A stretch of DNA of 64,000 bases from Silene latifolia. Lineage: Eukaryota > Streptophyta > Magnoliopsida > Caryophyllales > Caryophyllaceae. The translations under genes were made by a program, and so were the position numbers. Below are positions 12,187 through 24,878 of the stretch, piece by piece. A model generated the notes under the pieces. It did not search any database and had not been told where the DNA came from. It was given only the letters and a program-made list of their open reading frames with translations. The DNA is taken from positions 195,241,325-195,305,324 of the forward strand of contig NC_133536.1 of the NCBI RefSeq assembly GCF_048544455.1, in the 5' to 3' direction. The first letter of the stretch is position 1. Every line of letters begins with the position of its first letter.

Positions 12187-12795
12187 GTTCATTTGAAATA
12201 TAATTTAGTAGCTACATCCCTATCATGCGAGGGTACAACTTTAAGTCCTACAATCTGTGTTCATAAGGTATTACTATCCTCATATTCAGCTGCCAGATTT
12301 ACTATTCCTTGTGTTATATTATAAGGGCATTGTAGGCAAGCTTTCTTTAGATGTACAAGAAAGCAAATATATCAAAGATGAAGATGAGGACGATGAAGAT
12401 AATCGATCCCTCCAAAACAAGTCTTTCTCATGGCATATATGTTCTGCCATATCCCACCATTTGGTGTTGCTCATTTAGTCAGGAAACCGTCACAACTAGA
12501 AGGCCGGGCTAAATGAGCAACACAAATGTTGGGATATGGCAGAAAATATAGGTCGTGAGAAAGGCTTTTTTGTAGGGATCGATCTTCATCGTTATCATCT
12601 TCATCTATGATACATATTCTTTCTACTAGTACATGGAAAGAAAGGTAACCTAAAATTCGTTTTAATACAACCCAAGGAATTGTACGGATGAGGAGAGTTT
12701 GAGCATAGTAATACCTTAAGAACACATTTGTAAGACTTAAAAGTGTACCCTTGCGTGATAGGGAATGTAGCTACTAAATTATATTTCAAATGAAC
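12187..12795. repeat. Long imperfect inverted repeat (foldback)
   Basis: The left arm 12,187-12,478 and the right arm 12,509-12,795 are inverted copies of each other, separated by about 30 bp. Matching landmarks are GTTCATTTGAAATATAATTT at the outer ends, AAGGTATTACTAT within, GATGAAGAT acidic-codon tracts, and GTTGCTCATTTAG at the inner ends. The arms have diverged visibly. Transcription would give a hairpin RNA with arms of nearly 290 bases, in the range of young MIRNA-type or siRNA loci. Confidence 0.8.
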
Positions 12796-12817
12796 AAGAC
12801 TAGTCTATCCCTACAAA

Positions 12818-12913
12818 TCAAAAGTGTCCGGCAAGATAGCATATCCATTTAATGAGCTCAAACTCTGCCTCTTCAAAGATATCGACTACCCGACCCGTAC
12901 ACCAAGTGTCCAT
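12818..12913 (-). pseudogene. Second copy of the F-box-like N-terminus
   Basis: A 31-codon frame from ATG at 12,911-12,913 begins MDTWCTGRVVDIFEEAEFE. It parallels the start of the relic at 11,750 (M-x-x-W-C-x-G-x-V-V-x-x-F-E-E). It stops at 12,818-12,820. The long inverted repeat follows where the rest of the gene would be expected, so this is probably a truncated tandem duplicate. Confidence 0.5.
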
Positions 12914-13254
12914 AGTTGGCAATGTATACGCAGACAGGAGCAATTGACCTAGGCATATAAATAACTAAAACAGTTCAGACAAAAATAAATGAAAATAACT
13001 AAAACATAATAAGTAATACATTTCATACACATACACAAAATGTCATGTTTCGTATAAGTACATTCCAGATAAGTAGGATTAAAAGCCATATCAAAACAAG
13101 GTAAAGCATTCAGATGAAGTTTTACAAATGACCAACTATGGACAAAGTGGTCTATAGGTTTCGCAAGATAAGGTCTATGCTTCAGACAAGCATTCACATA
13201 AACTCATCATAAAAAGATCACAATCATGAGGCAGGTTTAACTTCCTGCATTATA

Positions 13255-13345
13255 ATGAGAATGATTCACAAAATATTCCACCAGATTCACAAAATATTCC
13301 ACCAGATTCACAAAAACGACTCCAAAATTCACAAAATTAACTCAG
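13255..13345 (-). repeat. GATTCACAAAATATTCCACCA tandem words
   Basis: Near-exact short tandem copies followed by weaker ones (ATTCACAAAATTAA). This is the rightmost array of the word that runs through the whole left segment. Confidence 0.7.
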
Positions 13346-13975
13346 GTTTAACAACAACACATCAGTCCAATATTCACAATATCACCTCCAAGTTTCATGA
13401 TACAAAAACACAGAACTATATCGACATTGCAGAATCAACAGAGCACCATAACAACAACAACAAAAAAAGCACAATATTAACAAAAACGAAACATATTAAG
13501 CAATGAACAATGAGAAAAACCTAATAAACAAAAATTGACGAAGTAAGTATTGAAGAGAGCGAACAGGACATACAAATAGTAGATCGAAAATGCTCCGAAA
13601 TTGATTTTGTTGCGTTAAATCTGATCGGATAATTCTTCGAGGATGATTAAAACCGCGCATTATAATGAAAATGATTTAGCAATACATTATCGAAAAAAAT
13701 AGTAGATTGAAAAGCGTCTCAAAAATAGTAGATCTACAATAATTGATCGAAAATGAAGAAAAATAGTGATACGAATGAGAAGATCACATACCTAGATCCG
13801 AAAAAGGACGACCGAACAGAGATGATGATGATGATGACGATCGCGATCAAAATATCGAGATGATGAATCTGCGTGTGATTCGATTTATGATGAACGGCGT
13901 GTAATTCAGGTGATGATGAACGAAGTTAATCGCAAATCGGCAGTTGAGTGTTGAGAGTGAAGAGAGTAAATGAGT

Positions 13976-13978
<3 letters not shown>
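13346..13978. other. AT-rich non-coding stretch
   Basis: No convincing gene. It contains a GAT trinucleotide run (about 13,822-13,840). The open frames here are low complexity. Confidence 0.4.

Positions 13979-14038
<60 letters not shown>
13979..14038. repeat. (GA)n microsatellite
   Basis: About 60 bp of pure GA, a homopurine tract. It lies some 170 bp inside the right end of the left-hand element. Confidence 0.95.
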
Positions 14039-14043
<5 letters not shown>

Positions 14044-14169
14044 AGAGTGTAAAATGTCGTAAATGAGAGAATTGGCTGGCATTTACTTTGAGTGTATGAT
14101 TAAATAGGGACACGTGGCAGCATCTGGAGTATCTTTAGTTATTAGATCTGACGGTTTAGAAGGTGTCCA

Positions 14170-14204
14170 GCCGCCTCACCCTAAGAAGGGTGCCTCACAT
14201 GATT

Positions 14205-14205
<1 letters not shown>
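14170..14205. mobile_element. Right end of the large left element (E0)
   Basis: Read on the minus strand, the end is a GA tract, then ATTGAATCATGTGAGGC. A second GTGAGGC lies 19 bp further in. This matches the end architecture of E1-E4: a repeated GTGAG word next to a CT/TA microsatellite. If right, everything from before position 1 to here is one element carrying the FAR1 transposase, the Ulp1-like gene and the F-box-like relics. The left end is outside the window. Confidence 0.5.

Positions 14206-14291
<86 letters not shown>
14206..14291. repeat. (CT)n(AT)n microsatellite
   Basis: CT tract (about 14,206-14,236) followed by an AT tract to 14,291. It separates the E0 and E1 ends. The same CAATCTCTCT lead-in occurs at the other side of E1 (16,719). 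Confidence 0.95.
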
Positions 14292-14294
<3 letters not shown>

Positions 14295-16722
14295 GCGGGA
14301 CCTCGTGAGTTGGGGTCTTATGGTGAGTTGTGAGTTGGGAAAATCTGGACCATTTGATAAGTAGAAATACACGGTTGAGAGTTCCAACCTATAAAAAAAC
14401 AAAATCACGCGTCTCACCATCTCTCTCCATAAACTAAACTCTCTGTCAACAAAAATCCCAAAAAAAACTCCACATATCAGCAACTATGGCGTCCTCAACT
14501 AAAGACAGCCAATAATTCATTGAAATCTTAATTAATCTCGTCTCCGGCGTACTACTCGCACCACCTCCAAAATTAGAGACATTTTCGACCAAAATGGAAT
14601 CCATTGGACTCGAAAATTGCAACAATGTCATTAGTGTGGTTAGTGTTTTGAATTTTTTCTTCGTTTTGCTTAAATCTGCGATTTAAATCACAATTGTTTT
14701 AAAAAAAATGAGATGTATTGTTTTCATGGAGGTGCGTCGGCGTGGTGCGATTTGATATTTGACGGAGTTTTGAATTTTCGTTCTCCGGAGTTCCGTCATC
14801 AATTTTTCATCAATTTTTTTACCTTTTTTTTTCATTTATTTGTTATAATGTTCATATTTTGTTCGAATTTTTCAGATTTATATTTTTGTTGAATTGTATA
14901 TGGATTAATAGTTGATTAATCAAAGTATGGGATTGATTGTTTTTGGTACTTTGAATATCTTGAATATCTTGTGTGGGATTGATTGTTTTTGGTACTTTGA
15001 ATATCCGATCTTTATAAATGTTTCGATTATTTTGTTATCACCTAGTTCAGTTGGAGAAATTGACGAGTATTTGAAATGGATGTATGTAGTATGCTTCGCA
15101 CGTAGTCTTACAGCAGATTGCAGAGCAAATAAGGTTTAGTCCTCTAGAAGGAATACTTGCCTGAACTGAATACCTGGTGATGTTAATGTCTTGCTGCTGG
15201 TGGTTTAATGCGAGGTTGATGGCGGGTGGTTATGGTGGTTTGGTGTAGTGGTGATGTCGAATGGAGATGAAGATGCAGTGGTGCTTGTTGCGTTCGTCGG
15301 ATGTAGGGTGTTGCTGCTGCCATGGTGACGGATGCACGAGCAGGGCGAATGCAGGGGTTTAATGGTGATGGAGCTCGGGTTGAATTGCAGGTCTAGTGAC
15401 AACGAAGGTGCAGGGGATGGAAACCGGTGATGAATGATGAAGATGACGATGGTAATGGCGGGTTGATCGAATTGCGGGGAGTAGCAGATGATGAAGGTAG
15501 GTCAAAGGTTGAAGATGGTGAAGGTGAATGATGAAACATGAAAGTGATGAACTGATTGGATTTGTGAAGTCAAGAGCTGACTTTGACAAAGTCAAAGGCT
15601 GACTCCATTCATGCCATATTTTATTTCGTCTCAAATTCCGTCTCGTCTTGCTTTTGACTCGCTTCACTTTATTTTCCTCCTTGCTTTCCGTCTCACCTAT
15701 ACATAATAACAACATAATAACACTACAATAACAACACAATCACCCGGGGAAAAAAAGAATAAAAAAAAATTAAAGTAGTAAAAAAAATCAAATGGACACC
15801 GGAATAACATTACAATAACACCAGAGTAACAGCACAATAACATGCGGTAAAAAAAAAGTAAAAATCAAAGTAGTAAAAAAATTAAAGTGACACCGGAATA
15901 ACATCACAATAACAAATAGAATGACAAAGAAAATAACATCACAATAACAAATAATAACGAGAATAACAAAGATAATAACACGTGGTAAAAAAAAGAAAAA
16001 AAAATCAAGGTCGTAAAAAAATCAAAGTGGCACCGGAATAACAACACAATAACAAAGACAATAACATGCGAAAAAAAAAAAAACTGAGTAAAAAAATCAA
16101 AGTAGTAAAAAAAATAAAAGTAGTAAAAAAATCAAAGTGACACCTGAATAACATCACAATAACAGCAGAATAACAGTAGAGTAATAGCACAATAACACGT
16201 GGTAAAAAAAAAAAAAAAATCAAAGTCGTAAAAAAAAAATCAAAGTAACAGCAGAATAACATCACAATCACAGCGGAATAACAATAACATGTGGTAAAAA
16301 GAAGAGAAAAAAAAATCAAAGTAAAAAAAGCACAATAATAGCATAATAACACGAGGTAAAAAAATAAGAGTAAAAAAAATTCAAGGAAAAAAAAATTTGG
16401 TACAAAAAGAAAAAGAAAAAAAGGTAACATAATGAGAAAATTAGAGAAAAACATAAGAGAAAAAACAAAATCAAAGTTGTAAAAAAAAGCATAACAACAA
16501 GAGGTACAAAAGGAGATAAAAAAAAATTAAAAAAAAAAAGAGTAACACTAGAAAAAAAGAGAAAATAAGTAAATGATAGTGATTTTATATGACATGTAAG
16601 ATTAGATCTTGGCCATTCATCTCTAATATAATCTAGTGGCTGAGATTTTCCAAACTCACAACTAGCGGCTGAGATTCCCCCAACTCACAACTCACCATAA
16701 GAACCAAAATCACCAAATCCAA

Positions 16723-16723
<1 letters not shown>
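14292..16723. mobile_element. Microsatellite-embedded element E1
   Basis: The left end has GTGAGTTG at 14,305, 14,323 and 14,330 (offsets 18 and 7). The right end carries the inverted counterpart (CAACTCACAACTCACCATAA, about 16,681-16,700) with the same spacing, giving about 24 bp of matching inverted repeat. The interior from 15,710 to 16,560 is a degenerate array of AATAACA/CACAATAACA words with long A runs. No intact gene. Open frames at 15,359-15,739 and 16,005-16,454 are low complexity. Non-autonomous DNA element; the superfamily is not proven. Confidence 0.65.

Positions 16724-16816
<93 letters not shown>
16724..16816. repeat. (CT)n(TA)n(GA)n microsatellite
   Basis: CT to about 16,737, TA to 16,786, GA to 16,816. 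It joins the right end of E1 to the left end of E2. Confidence 0.95.
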
Positions 16817-16820
<4 letters not shown>

Positions 16821-17392
16821 GGATCCGGTGAGTCCACCTAAATATTTGAGTCCATGAGTCCATAAAAGAATATCACGCACTATACAAAACAATATCACGA
16901 AATTTTTTTTTTTTCAAAATTTTTTTTTTCGAAAAAAAATTTTTTTCGAAATTTTTTTTTTCAAATTTTTTTTTCGAATTTTTTTTTCCCGGAATTTTTG
17001 TTTTCGTGTTAGCTGTGATATTGTTTAGTATAACGTGTGATATTGTTTGGCATAACTTGTGATATTGTATTACAAAACAATATCATGAAATTTTTTTTTT
17101 CAAATTTTTTTTTTCGAAATTTTTTTGAACAATTTTTTTTCGTGAAAGCTGTGATATTGTTTAGTATAATGTGTGATATTGTTTAGCATAACGTGTGATA
17201 TTGTATTACAAAACAATATGACGATTTTTTTTTTCAATTTTTTTTTTTCAAAAAGTTTTTTTTTCCAGCTATGATATTGTTTAGTATAACGTGTGATACT
17301 GTAAGCTGTGATATTATTTAATATAACGTGTGATATTATATCATGGACTCACGGACTCAAAAAGATAGGGTGGACTCATGTGATCCTAATTC
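16817..17392. mobile_element. Microsatellite-embedded element E2
   Basis: About 576 bp with imperfect inverted ends of roughly 44 bp. The left end begins GGTAGGATCCGGTGAGTCC, with further GAGTCC words 18 and 8 bp on. The inverted right end has GAGTCC words at offsets 19 and 8. The interior repeats GTGATATTGTTTAGTATAAC between long T runs. No coding capacity, so MITE-like. TA tracts lie on both sides. Confidence 0.75.
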
Positions 17393-17853
17393 TATATATA
17401 TATATATAAACTATAAAACTATACAAACTACGCGAAACATAAAAACTTACGAAGAAGATAGATAAATCCAAGAAGTAGGATCGATCTAAGCACGAAAGAT
17501 GATGAAGGAGAAGGAAAGAGGCGCGGCACGAAACCCTAGGAAAGGTAGAGGCACACGGCACCAAGGGAGGAAGAGAGGAGATAAATTAGGTTTAGGTTTT
17601 TTGAGAAAAGAGAAGCAAGGGTTTGATTTCCCCTCTTATTTATAGAGAAACTCATGGGTTTATTTCAAGCTTAGGCCCAAAACTTACACATCTACACCAA
17701 GAATCACGTGAGACCCAAGGAAGGAGTGGGTCTTCACCGTTTTCGAGCCCAACGAGCCCAAAAGACAAGAGACGGATATTTTCCCGGAAAATAAAATATG
17801 AAATATGGGCAAATAAAATTATAGAATTATATTACGGAAATTAGGGGTGTTAC
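17393..17853 (-). mobile_element. Truncated LTR, chromovirus-like, minus strand
   Basis: On the minus strand it starts TGTAACACCCC at 17,853, the usual start of many plant chromovirus LTRs. A TATA box (CTATAAATAAG) lies near 17,637-17,647, followed by a C/T-rich leader. It breaks off at the TA tract beside E2. No internal region or second LTR was found next to it. Confidence 0.6.
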
Positions 17854-20800
17854 ATTTTTCTTTAACTACATTGCTGAACCTATCATCATTATTACTGACT
17901 GTATCACAAATGTTGTAACGCGAGCCTTCTATAGGCAAAATCATTTATGAGGTAACTCCCTAAAATTTAAATAGTACGTAGAAAACGGACAAGCAACGTG
18001 CCACTAACAAGTAAACAAAACATGCCCAACACAAACTCTTTGCTAATAATTGTTTCCCTTCCTACTGTCATACATACAATCGTATTTGTTGTCATTAGAG
18101 CTTAAATACGCCAACCAATAGAATTATTTAATAAAGCCTTACCATACTCCATGAATTATATTAAGCATCAATCCGATTATTATAGACGACGAACATAAGG
18201 TAAGCGCAAGTAGGCTAAAAGGATTTTGTAGAGATTTTATATTTTTCAGACGGTATGCCAAGACTCAAATAATATACAATTATCATAGACAGTGCATAGA
18301 TACTAACATACCTACCATTCAATACACTAACTGGTCAAATAATATGCGATAGTTCTGATAATTTGGCTTGGTTACCAACATCCAATGCACTAATTGGACG
18401 ATAATCTTCTAAAAGCAATCAAAATGAGAAATAAAAGCAAGAACATTATATCAACAACTAATCTTAATTTTCAAGCTCAGATTGTAAATTTTAATCCATA
18501 CCCTTCAAAACGCAGCTATTTGTATCAAGCAGCCAAGTGAACCAGTCTCAGTAGTTCGGAAGTTCAATATATCTTCTCGGGTTGTACTTTGATAGGCTTA
18601 CCCGAATGAATTTCCACCCTGAACAAAAAAAGAGAAAAAAAAGGTGATTGTGATGCTTGATTTGTAGAGGGTGAACCTAAATTTAGTACTAATTGATGAG
18701 AGAACTTTACTTGATGTGGAAGCCAATGTTATTTATACCTCACCCACTTTCGCCCTGCTACAAATTTCGTCAACCAAAAACTTAAAGTAATGATAAAAAT
18801 ACGAAAGATATTTTTAAGTAATAAGGAGGATAGATCAAGAAGAAATGACACCTGGAATTGGTAATAAGAAATCGGAATTGGTCTGCCGAAAACAAATAAC
18901 ACCAAATCCCAGAAAGAGCAAATACCAGGAAATACAAGAAACACAATATAACAGAGCTTAGAAAATGCTTTGAAGGTATAAAAAGATAACAAAATAAGTA
19001 AATTGGCAGACGACCGACAAACCCAATTGTGAATTCGCTAAAATAAATTAAAGAACAAATTACAAAGTCCTTACCTTTGAAGATGCCTCATAATAGCCCA
19101 GTACTTAGGTGAGCACGCATAAAAAATGCACGAGACTACAACCCTTGTCACCTTTAAATCTCCTTAGTTAAGGGTTTCCGTTGGGGGCTGAACTACTGTT
19201 GAAGTCACCATGCACAGTACAAAGAAACCCTAAAATTCACAATTTAACACGGTCACACACACTAACGGCCTAACTTGGAGTCCAACTAAGAAATGGAATA
19301 AATAATGGTCGTCGCTCCCGGAACACACAACGCAAGATATTTAAATATAAGAATCCAAGGGCTCTAAATGATAGTGGCTTGCAAACCTAAACAACACCTC
19401 AAGTTGCGAATTTCAATCTGGAAGGCAGCCGTCTTGCTAATTACAAAGCCGTACACTATTGGTGTATTGACAAGGGTTAGCCTAACGGGTAATTTTGACA
19501 ATGGCCAATTTGCTGGTAGCTCACTAAACACCTACTTATCATTGTATGTGACTAATTAAACAGGAGTACTATTCTCAGGTGCGATTGGCATCTAGTTAAA
19601 CCGTCGTGCCTCATACCTAAACTAATGTAACATGTGCGGGCAGACATTGCAAACCGAACAGGCCAACACTAAAAAAACAAATTATCTCTTGCCATTTCCC
19701 CGCTTCAAACCATTTAAATGAGAAGTTTAGTTATTCAATTTAAGGTACGAGAAGTTCAAGCCCCTAGCAAAAGGAATTATTAACACCTTTATACTCTTCT
19801 ATACTTAGGGAATTAACCCGTACAATTGTATATCCAAAACACTGAGAGGCATCTAAGGGCGGCTGTCAATAGTAACTGCCTACCACAACAAACCCCCTAA
19901 TCTAAAAGCTCAACAGGTTAACTAAGTAGCCACCCTTAAATCAACAATTAGACATAAATCTTCCTTCATTTTAAGAACAGTAAATTAAGTCAAACCAACA
20001 AACGATACCAAGGAACGTAATTAGCGTAGTTCACAACAGTTCAGCTAAGACTGCCTTTAACTAATAATAGATGAGCCATTATAGAACTAAAAAACTATAC
20101 AATAGGAAAGACATCATGATAACACAACTCAGTATACTGAATACTATTCTACCGAGGACAATAAAGCAATGCAAATCCACGCGGCAATAGTAATGGCACA
20201 TACAACCAAAATAATGTCACGAAAGGTTTAATTGTGATCTGAAAAAAAAAACTACTCAAAGGATTCACCTGCAATTGTGATTTCCTGGATTTGGAATTTG
20301 GGATGCCTTTGTTCTTTGCTGACCATGAGTAGTAGGAAAGAACACTTGGGTTTTGTCTCGAGAAATAGTAAAGTAGGATGCATGTGTGTGTATGATCGTC
20401 CTCGTGGCGAGTCCAGGTCACATTAGGAATTATGTAGCCCCTGTAAGTAACCAATCAACCCCTCTAGTGAGCCCGACATTGTTACACTCGCTAAAAACAA
20501 TATATTTTAAACAAACATTTTCCAGACCAAGTATCTCTCCAATCCAAAAAGATCTATAAACAAACATTTCCAAAAGCCTAGAAAATAGAACCAAACCGCT
20601 ACCTAAATTCCTAGAATGTCAACAAAACGGCATAAAGGACTCGCCAGTTTAAAAATAGCCAAGAAAACAATCTTGAAACCTGAGATCTTTGGGGTGAGCT
20701 CAAAGTTGAGGTCTGCAAATGAAAGTTGCAAATGGACCGAATCTAAAAAAAGGTCAAAGAAAACAATCTTGATACCGCAGCTCGTTAGTGTTAGTCTGAA

Positions 20801-22781
20801 GCTTGCGATCATAGATGTGATGCATGTAGCATTGTCTAAAATAAATCTACTTAGCTACTCCCGCCATCACCATATCTCCAAAACCGACCTACTGCCAAAT
20901 ATGACGGACATTCTGGAAAAAAGAAAGGTTCGAACACAAAATCTACAAAATCGGTACGAATTAAGTGGGTTGAGAGGCACGTAAGGAAATCTACTTCAAT
21001 TCCCATGTCAAAGTAAGATCAATTGATAAAATGGAAATCAATTAGCAGGGCAATAGAAAGCAGCCTCGAAATCTAAGCTAGTTGGCGTCGAATAAATATC
21101 ATAGGGCACCAAAGTTAAACTAAGGTTTAGAAATCAACCTCAATATCAGAGATCGTAACTGTATGCTTGTAGTTGACGATCGTAGATGAGTTGCCGTTAC
21201 ATTGGGTCAAACAATTATGCTTCACATCTTTCGTCATCGCCATGTCTCAAAAGCGCACTAAGCGACGATGTTGAAAAACAATCTGGTAGAAACAAGGTCC
21301 TCATTTGAAGTCTAAATCAACACAACAATAATAAAACCTCTACGAAAGAGGTGAACATACCTCAAGAATTTTGCTTCAACTTCTCTGACAATTCAAGCTG
21401 AATTGGAAAAAAAAAAGAGAACAATTAACAAAACCATTAAGAAATTATAACGACTTTAAGGCAGGGCAAAATCCCTAAAGTAAAATCTTTCCATAATCTG
21501 GAAAACCAGCAGATTATGGTGGACACAACGCTGATTTAGAGATACCAGCTAGGTACAGTAAAGCCTAGACATCACATACTCATGCCAACACATAGCGACA
21601 TATGGCACGCATAAACAAGCTCGTAAAACACAAACACAAACAAAACTCAAACACTCGATTACAATCTCAACAACAATTGCGAAACACAACGCTAAAATAT
21701 CCTCATTTCAGTGATATTCAACCTACCAGTTGACTCTATTTTTCAACATTTAGGGCTTCCGACTATCAATTGCGAAAATTAGGTCAAAATTGGATATGAG
21801 AAGATCACAAAAGCGATAACCTTAGGTTTCAGCGCATGGATATCATAATATTTGCCGAATGAGTATATATGGTACCATATAGCTTTTAAACTACACTTAT
21901 TATTATCTTTCTTTGTAGTACATTATTCAAGTAAGAGAACATTATAGATTTCATTCAAACTAAAGTCTAGATAAGGAGACAAAAGCCAGGGGTAATACGA
22001 AAAGTCCAACTGAAGGAGTTCTTACCAATTTCCACTTTATAAGAGAACATGAACCAACTTATAAGTCTAACAATATAGAGCAGCCACCCCCACCATCGGA
22101 ACCACGCCGCCTGCAACAAGATACAGTTGTTACGCCACTGGCAAGAAAAAATTAAACAAGCAGTAACTTGATCACTGTATCTAAGGCATATGACAACAGA
22201 TAAGGGCGAAAGGGTTAGCGGAAACCAGAAAGAAGGCAGGCGTTTGGCGGTAAAGCTAAGACTCAAATAATATACGTGCATTGACCCTAACCCACCCCCA
22301 ACTGCATTTCTAGTAAATAATTGTATATATGATAGTAAGCATGCAGGTCAGCCACCATTACTACCATTTGTTGAGTATACCGCTTATAAAAAACAATGTT
22401 TGAAATAATGTACAAAATAGCAAAGATCGTAACCAAATAGCACAATCTTTAAAAAAAATAGTTTAAACACTCCATTTATGGAAGGCATTAAAATCGACGA
22501 GACTTGACAGAACCCAGAACATTGAAGCAACACGAAACCACAAAGCTAACCACAAATTTTCAACTAACAATTCTTATCATCTGGCACAAAAAATGTCATA
22601 CAAATCTCTAATAATAATGGTAACCCATGAAAACCTAAGCTCAAAGGGTAAAAGACCATGTACAATAATCACAAAAAAACACTCGAGCACTAGACCAATA
22701 ACCAAACGCCCCAAAAACCACATAAGCACCATTTGTAATGTACGAAAACTAATGAAATCCAACTAGGCGATCAGAAAAAGC
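17854..22781. other. About 5 kb without recognisable genes
   Basis: A/T-rich sequence of mixed composition. Open frames are short (the longest is 122 codons at 20,616-20,984) and show no domain. That frame contains an internal similarity (KKTILKPE and KKTILIPQ), which reflects a short DNA duplication. No tRNA or terminal repeats were noticed. It may be old decayed element or intergenic DNA. Confidence 0.4.
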
Positions 22782-23309
22782 TGTAATTTCCGACATTTGT
22801 GGAACCCGTACTTAGACCTTGGACCACATGAGAGAAAGGAAAAGACGACCTTACACTCGACCTGAGCCTTGATCATGTGGTGTTGCAGTGGATCGAGTGG
22901 GTTTACTCGGTCGAGTGAAAGTTACACTCGACCGACTGCATCCACTCGATCGAGTGGAGTGCCACTCGGCCGAGTGAGTTCCCTCGACTGAGTGGACTCG
23001 GTACTCGGTCGAGTGCTGCTATTTTCAAAACACGGGATTTACCCCCTTTCTTCCCTAACCCTAAAATCATTTCCCACCTTCATCCTTATCTCTCCAAACT
23101 CTCTCCTCTCTCTCTAAAATGCTTCCAATGCCTTTCTCTCAACCTTCAAGCTTGAATTAATGGTGGAACATGCCTCCCATGCCCCGATATACCTTTGTAA
23201 GTAGAAATCTCACCCTTTTCTCTTTGTCTTATGAATAAATTCGAGTTAGGGTTTACTAAGAGAGGTTAATTAGTATATAGTTAGGTAAAGTGAGTAATTG
23301 GTGACTTAT
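22782..23309 (+). mobile_element. Left part of a chromovirus-like LTR (B), split by the Athila-like insertion
   Basis: Probable start TGTAATTTCC at 22,782. It contains the CTCGGTCGAG word array and then a C/T-rich leader. It ends at the duplicated target CTTAT (23,305-23,309). The LTR resumes at 34,135 and ends GGGGGTGTTACA at 35,198, for a joined length near 1.59 kb. The start base is uncertain. Confidence 0.55.
22880..23015. repeat. CTCGGCCGAG palindrome word array
   Basis: About ten variants of CACTCGRYCGAGTG in 130 bp, inside LTR B. The core CTCGGCCGAG is a perfect palindrome. Related arrays appear at 35,755-35,926 and 37,075-37,240. Confidence 0.85.
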
Positions 23310-24868
23310 TGATTTGAACATTATCTCCGCACATTTAGTCCCCTAATTGAACCTATTTTGCATAATTTTATAACATTCTATGGCCATTTTATCCGTCAAA
23401 ACCTTCCTATTTGCTTTTCTATCACATTTCATATGTTTTGTAGAAAAGGAGATAATAAGGCGGAAATTCCCGTCTTTCGTGCATATTTGAAAGCTTATTG
23501 ATGATATTAGATGGACTAGTATGAAGAGGAGGCAAGAATGATGGCCAAGTATGTGGGAATAAACTGTATATAGAAGGATCAAAGGGTTAAAAGTAAGAAT
23601 GGCGAGAGGGAAGGCATTACAAGAAGAAATCACTCGAAAACCGAACCAAGGGTTTCTCTTTTGGCTCTGAAAGTATGCTAGATGGAACGGCGTCGGAAAA
23701 ACAAGTGATCTAGGCTTTTGAATCACTCCAATAGGAGTCCGGATGAGGAAATAACGTCCGTTTTACAATCTGAGCTCAAGATACAGCTCAACCCGCTCGG
23801 GTCAAATTCAACCCGCTCGGGTTGAAGCCCAGGACGCCCATATTTCGCTCGGGACGAGCGTATTCCTGGACAGGAAGTCTTCCCTTGCTACGTGAACCAT
23901 AAATCCGCGAGTATTTCTTTTGAGACCGGCGTCTCCCTGCTTGAAACTTAAAAGTGTAATTACTAGTTTAGCCCTTAGTTAACCCTAATGCATCCACCTA
24001 ATTTCCACTATAAATACCCCATTTGTAATAATCAAACCATCAAGTCTTCATTAGGTTAAATCAATCCTTCCTTAGATTAGATTAGTAGTAGATTAGAATA
24101 GATTATCATTTAATCTTTCCACAAATTATACATTAATCTTTCCTTTAATCATTGTTCAAATTTATTATTGAGTAATTCAAGTTTATTATTGGGTAATTAG
24201 AAGATTATTGGGTTTATTGGGAGATTGACAACCTTCCATCAATCATCAAGTTCTTCTATTATTCTTTGCATTATTATTTTGGAATCTCCATGGGTATAAT
24301 TCTCTTAATCCTTGTTTTAATTATTGTTAATCTTTCTTACTTGTTCATCATGTTTGGCTTTGTTAGTATGATTGACAACCTTATTAACATGTTAAACTTG
24401 ATCATGAGTGAGTAGTTACTTAGCTAGGATTAATGGGTAATTAGGGGAAACCAACATGGGGAATGATTCATGCTTAAATTAATATGCTTTCATGGTTTAT
24501 TTGCTTGCTTGTTTTGATCTCAACTCATGCACATGTTATGTTTGATGAAATGCTAAGCCTATGAATCCTTGCATTTACTACCATCTCTTATCTTTTCAAT
24601 GAGACTTGTAAGACATAAACCAACTCGAGTCTCATTAGACCATGCATGTTGTTGAGTAGGGAAGATTAAGTCGACTTGTAGGTGTTGTACAATCTAATCG
24701 ATTCGGCTCCGGGACCCAAACTTTCCTAGGATTGTAAGATATAACCCAACTCAATCCATCACAACAATAATTGCTTGCTTATAATTTGAGAACATGTTTG
24801 TATGATCAATTCCCATGAATCCCCTATGACCCCATGATATCCTAGTGCTTTTTAATCAATTGTTTACA
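23310..24868 (+). repeat. 5' LTR of element A, 3' end deleted
   Basis: Starts TGATTTGAACATT. Matches 32,368-33,926 base for base with few differences. It lacks the last 208 bp present in the 3' LTR. It contains CAACCCGCTCGGGT words (about 23,788-23,825) and a TATA-like CTATAAATACC (about 24,010). Confidence 0.9.
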
Positions 24869-24878
24869 CCCCTTACTT

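Noticed and set aside
13847-14483. Ser-Leu and Ile-Tyr repeat proteins near 13,847-14,483, and similar ones at 16,633, 57,642 and 59,407.
   Set aside because: They are translations of GA/CT and TA microsatellites.
20616-20984. A possible 122-codon gene at 20,616.
   Set aside because: No recognised domain, no conserved neighbours. The internal similarity reflects a short DNA duplication.
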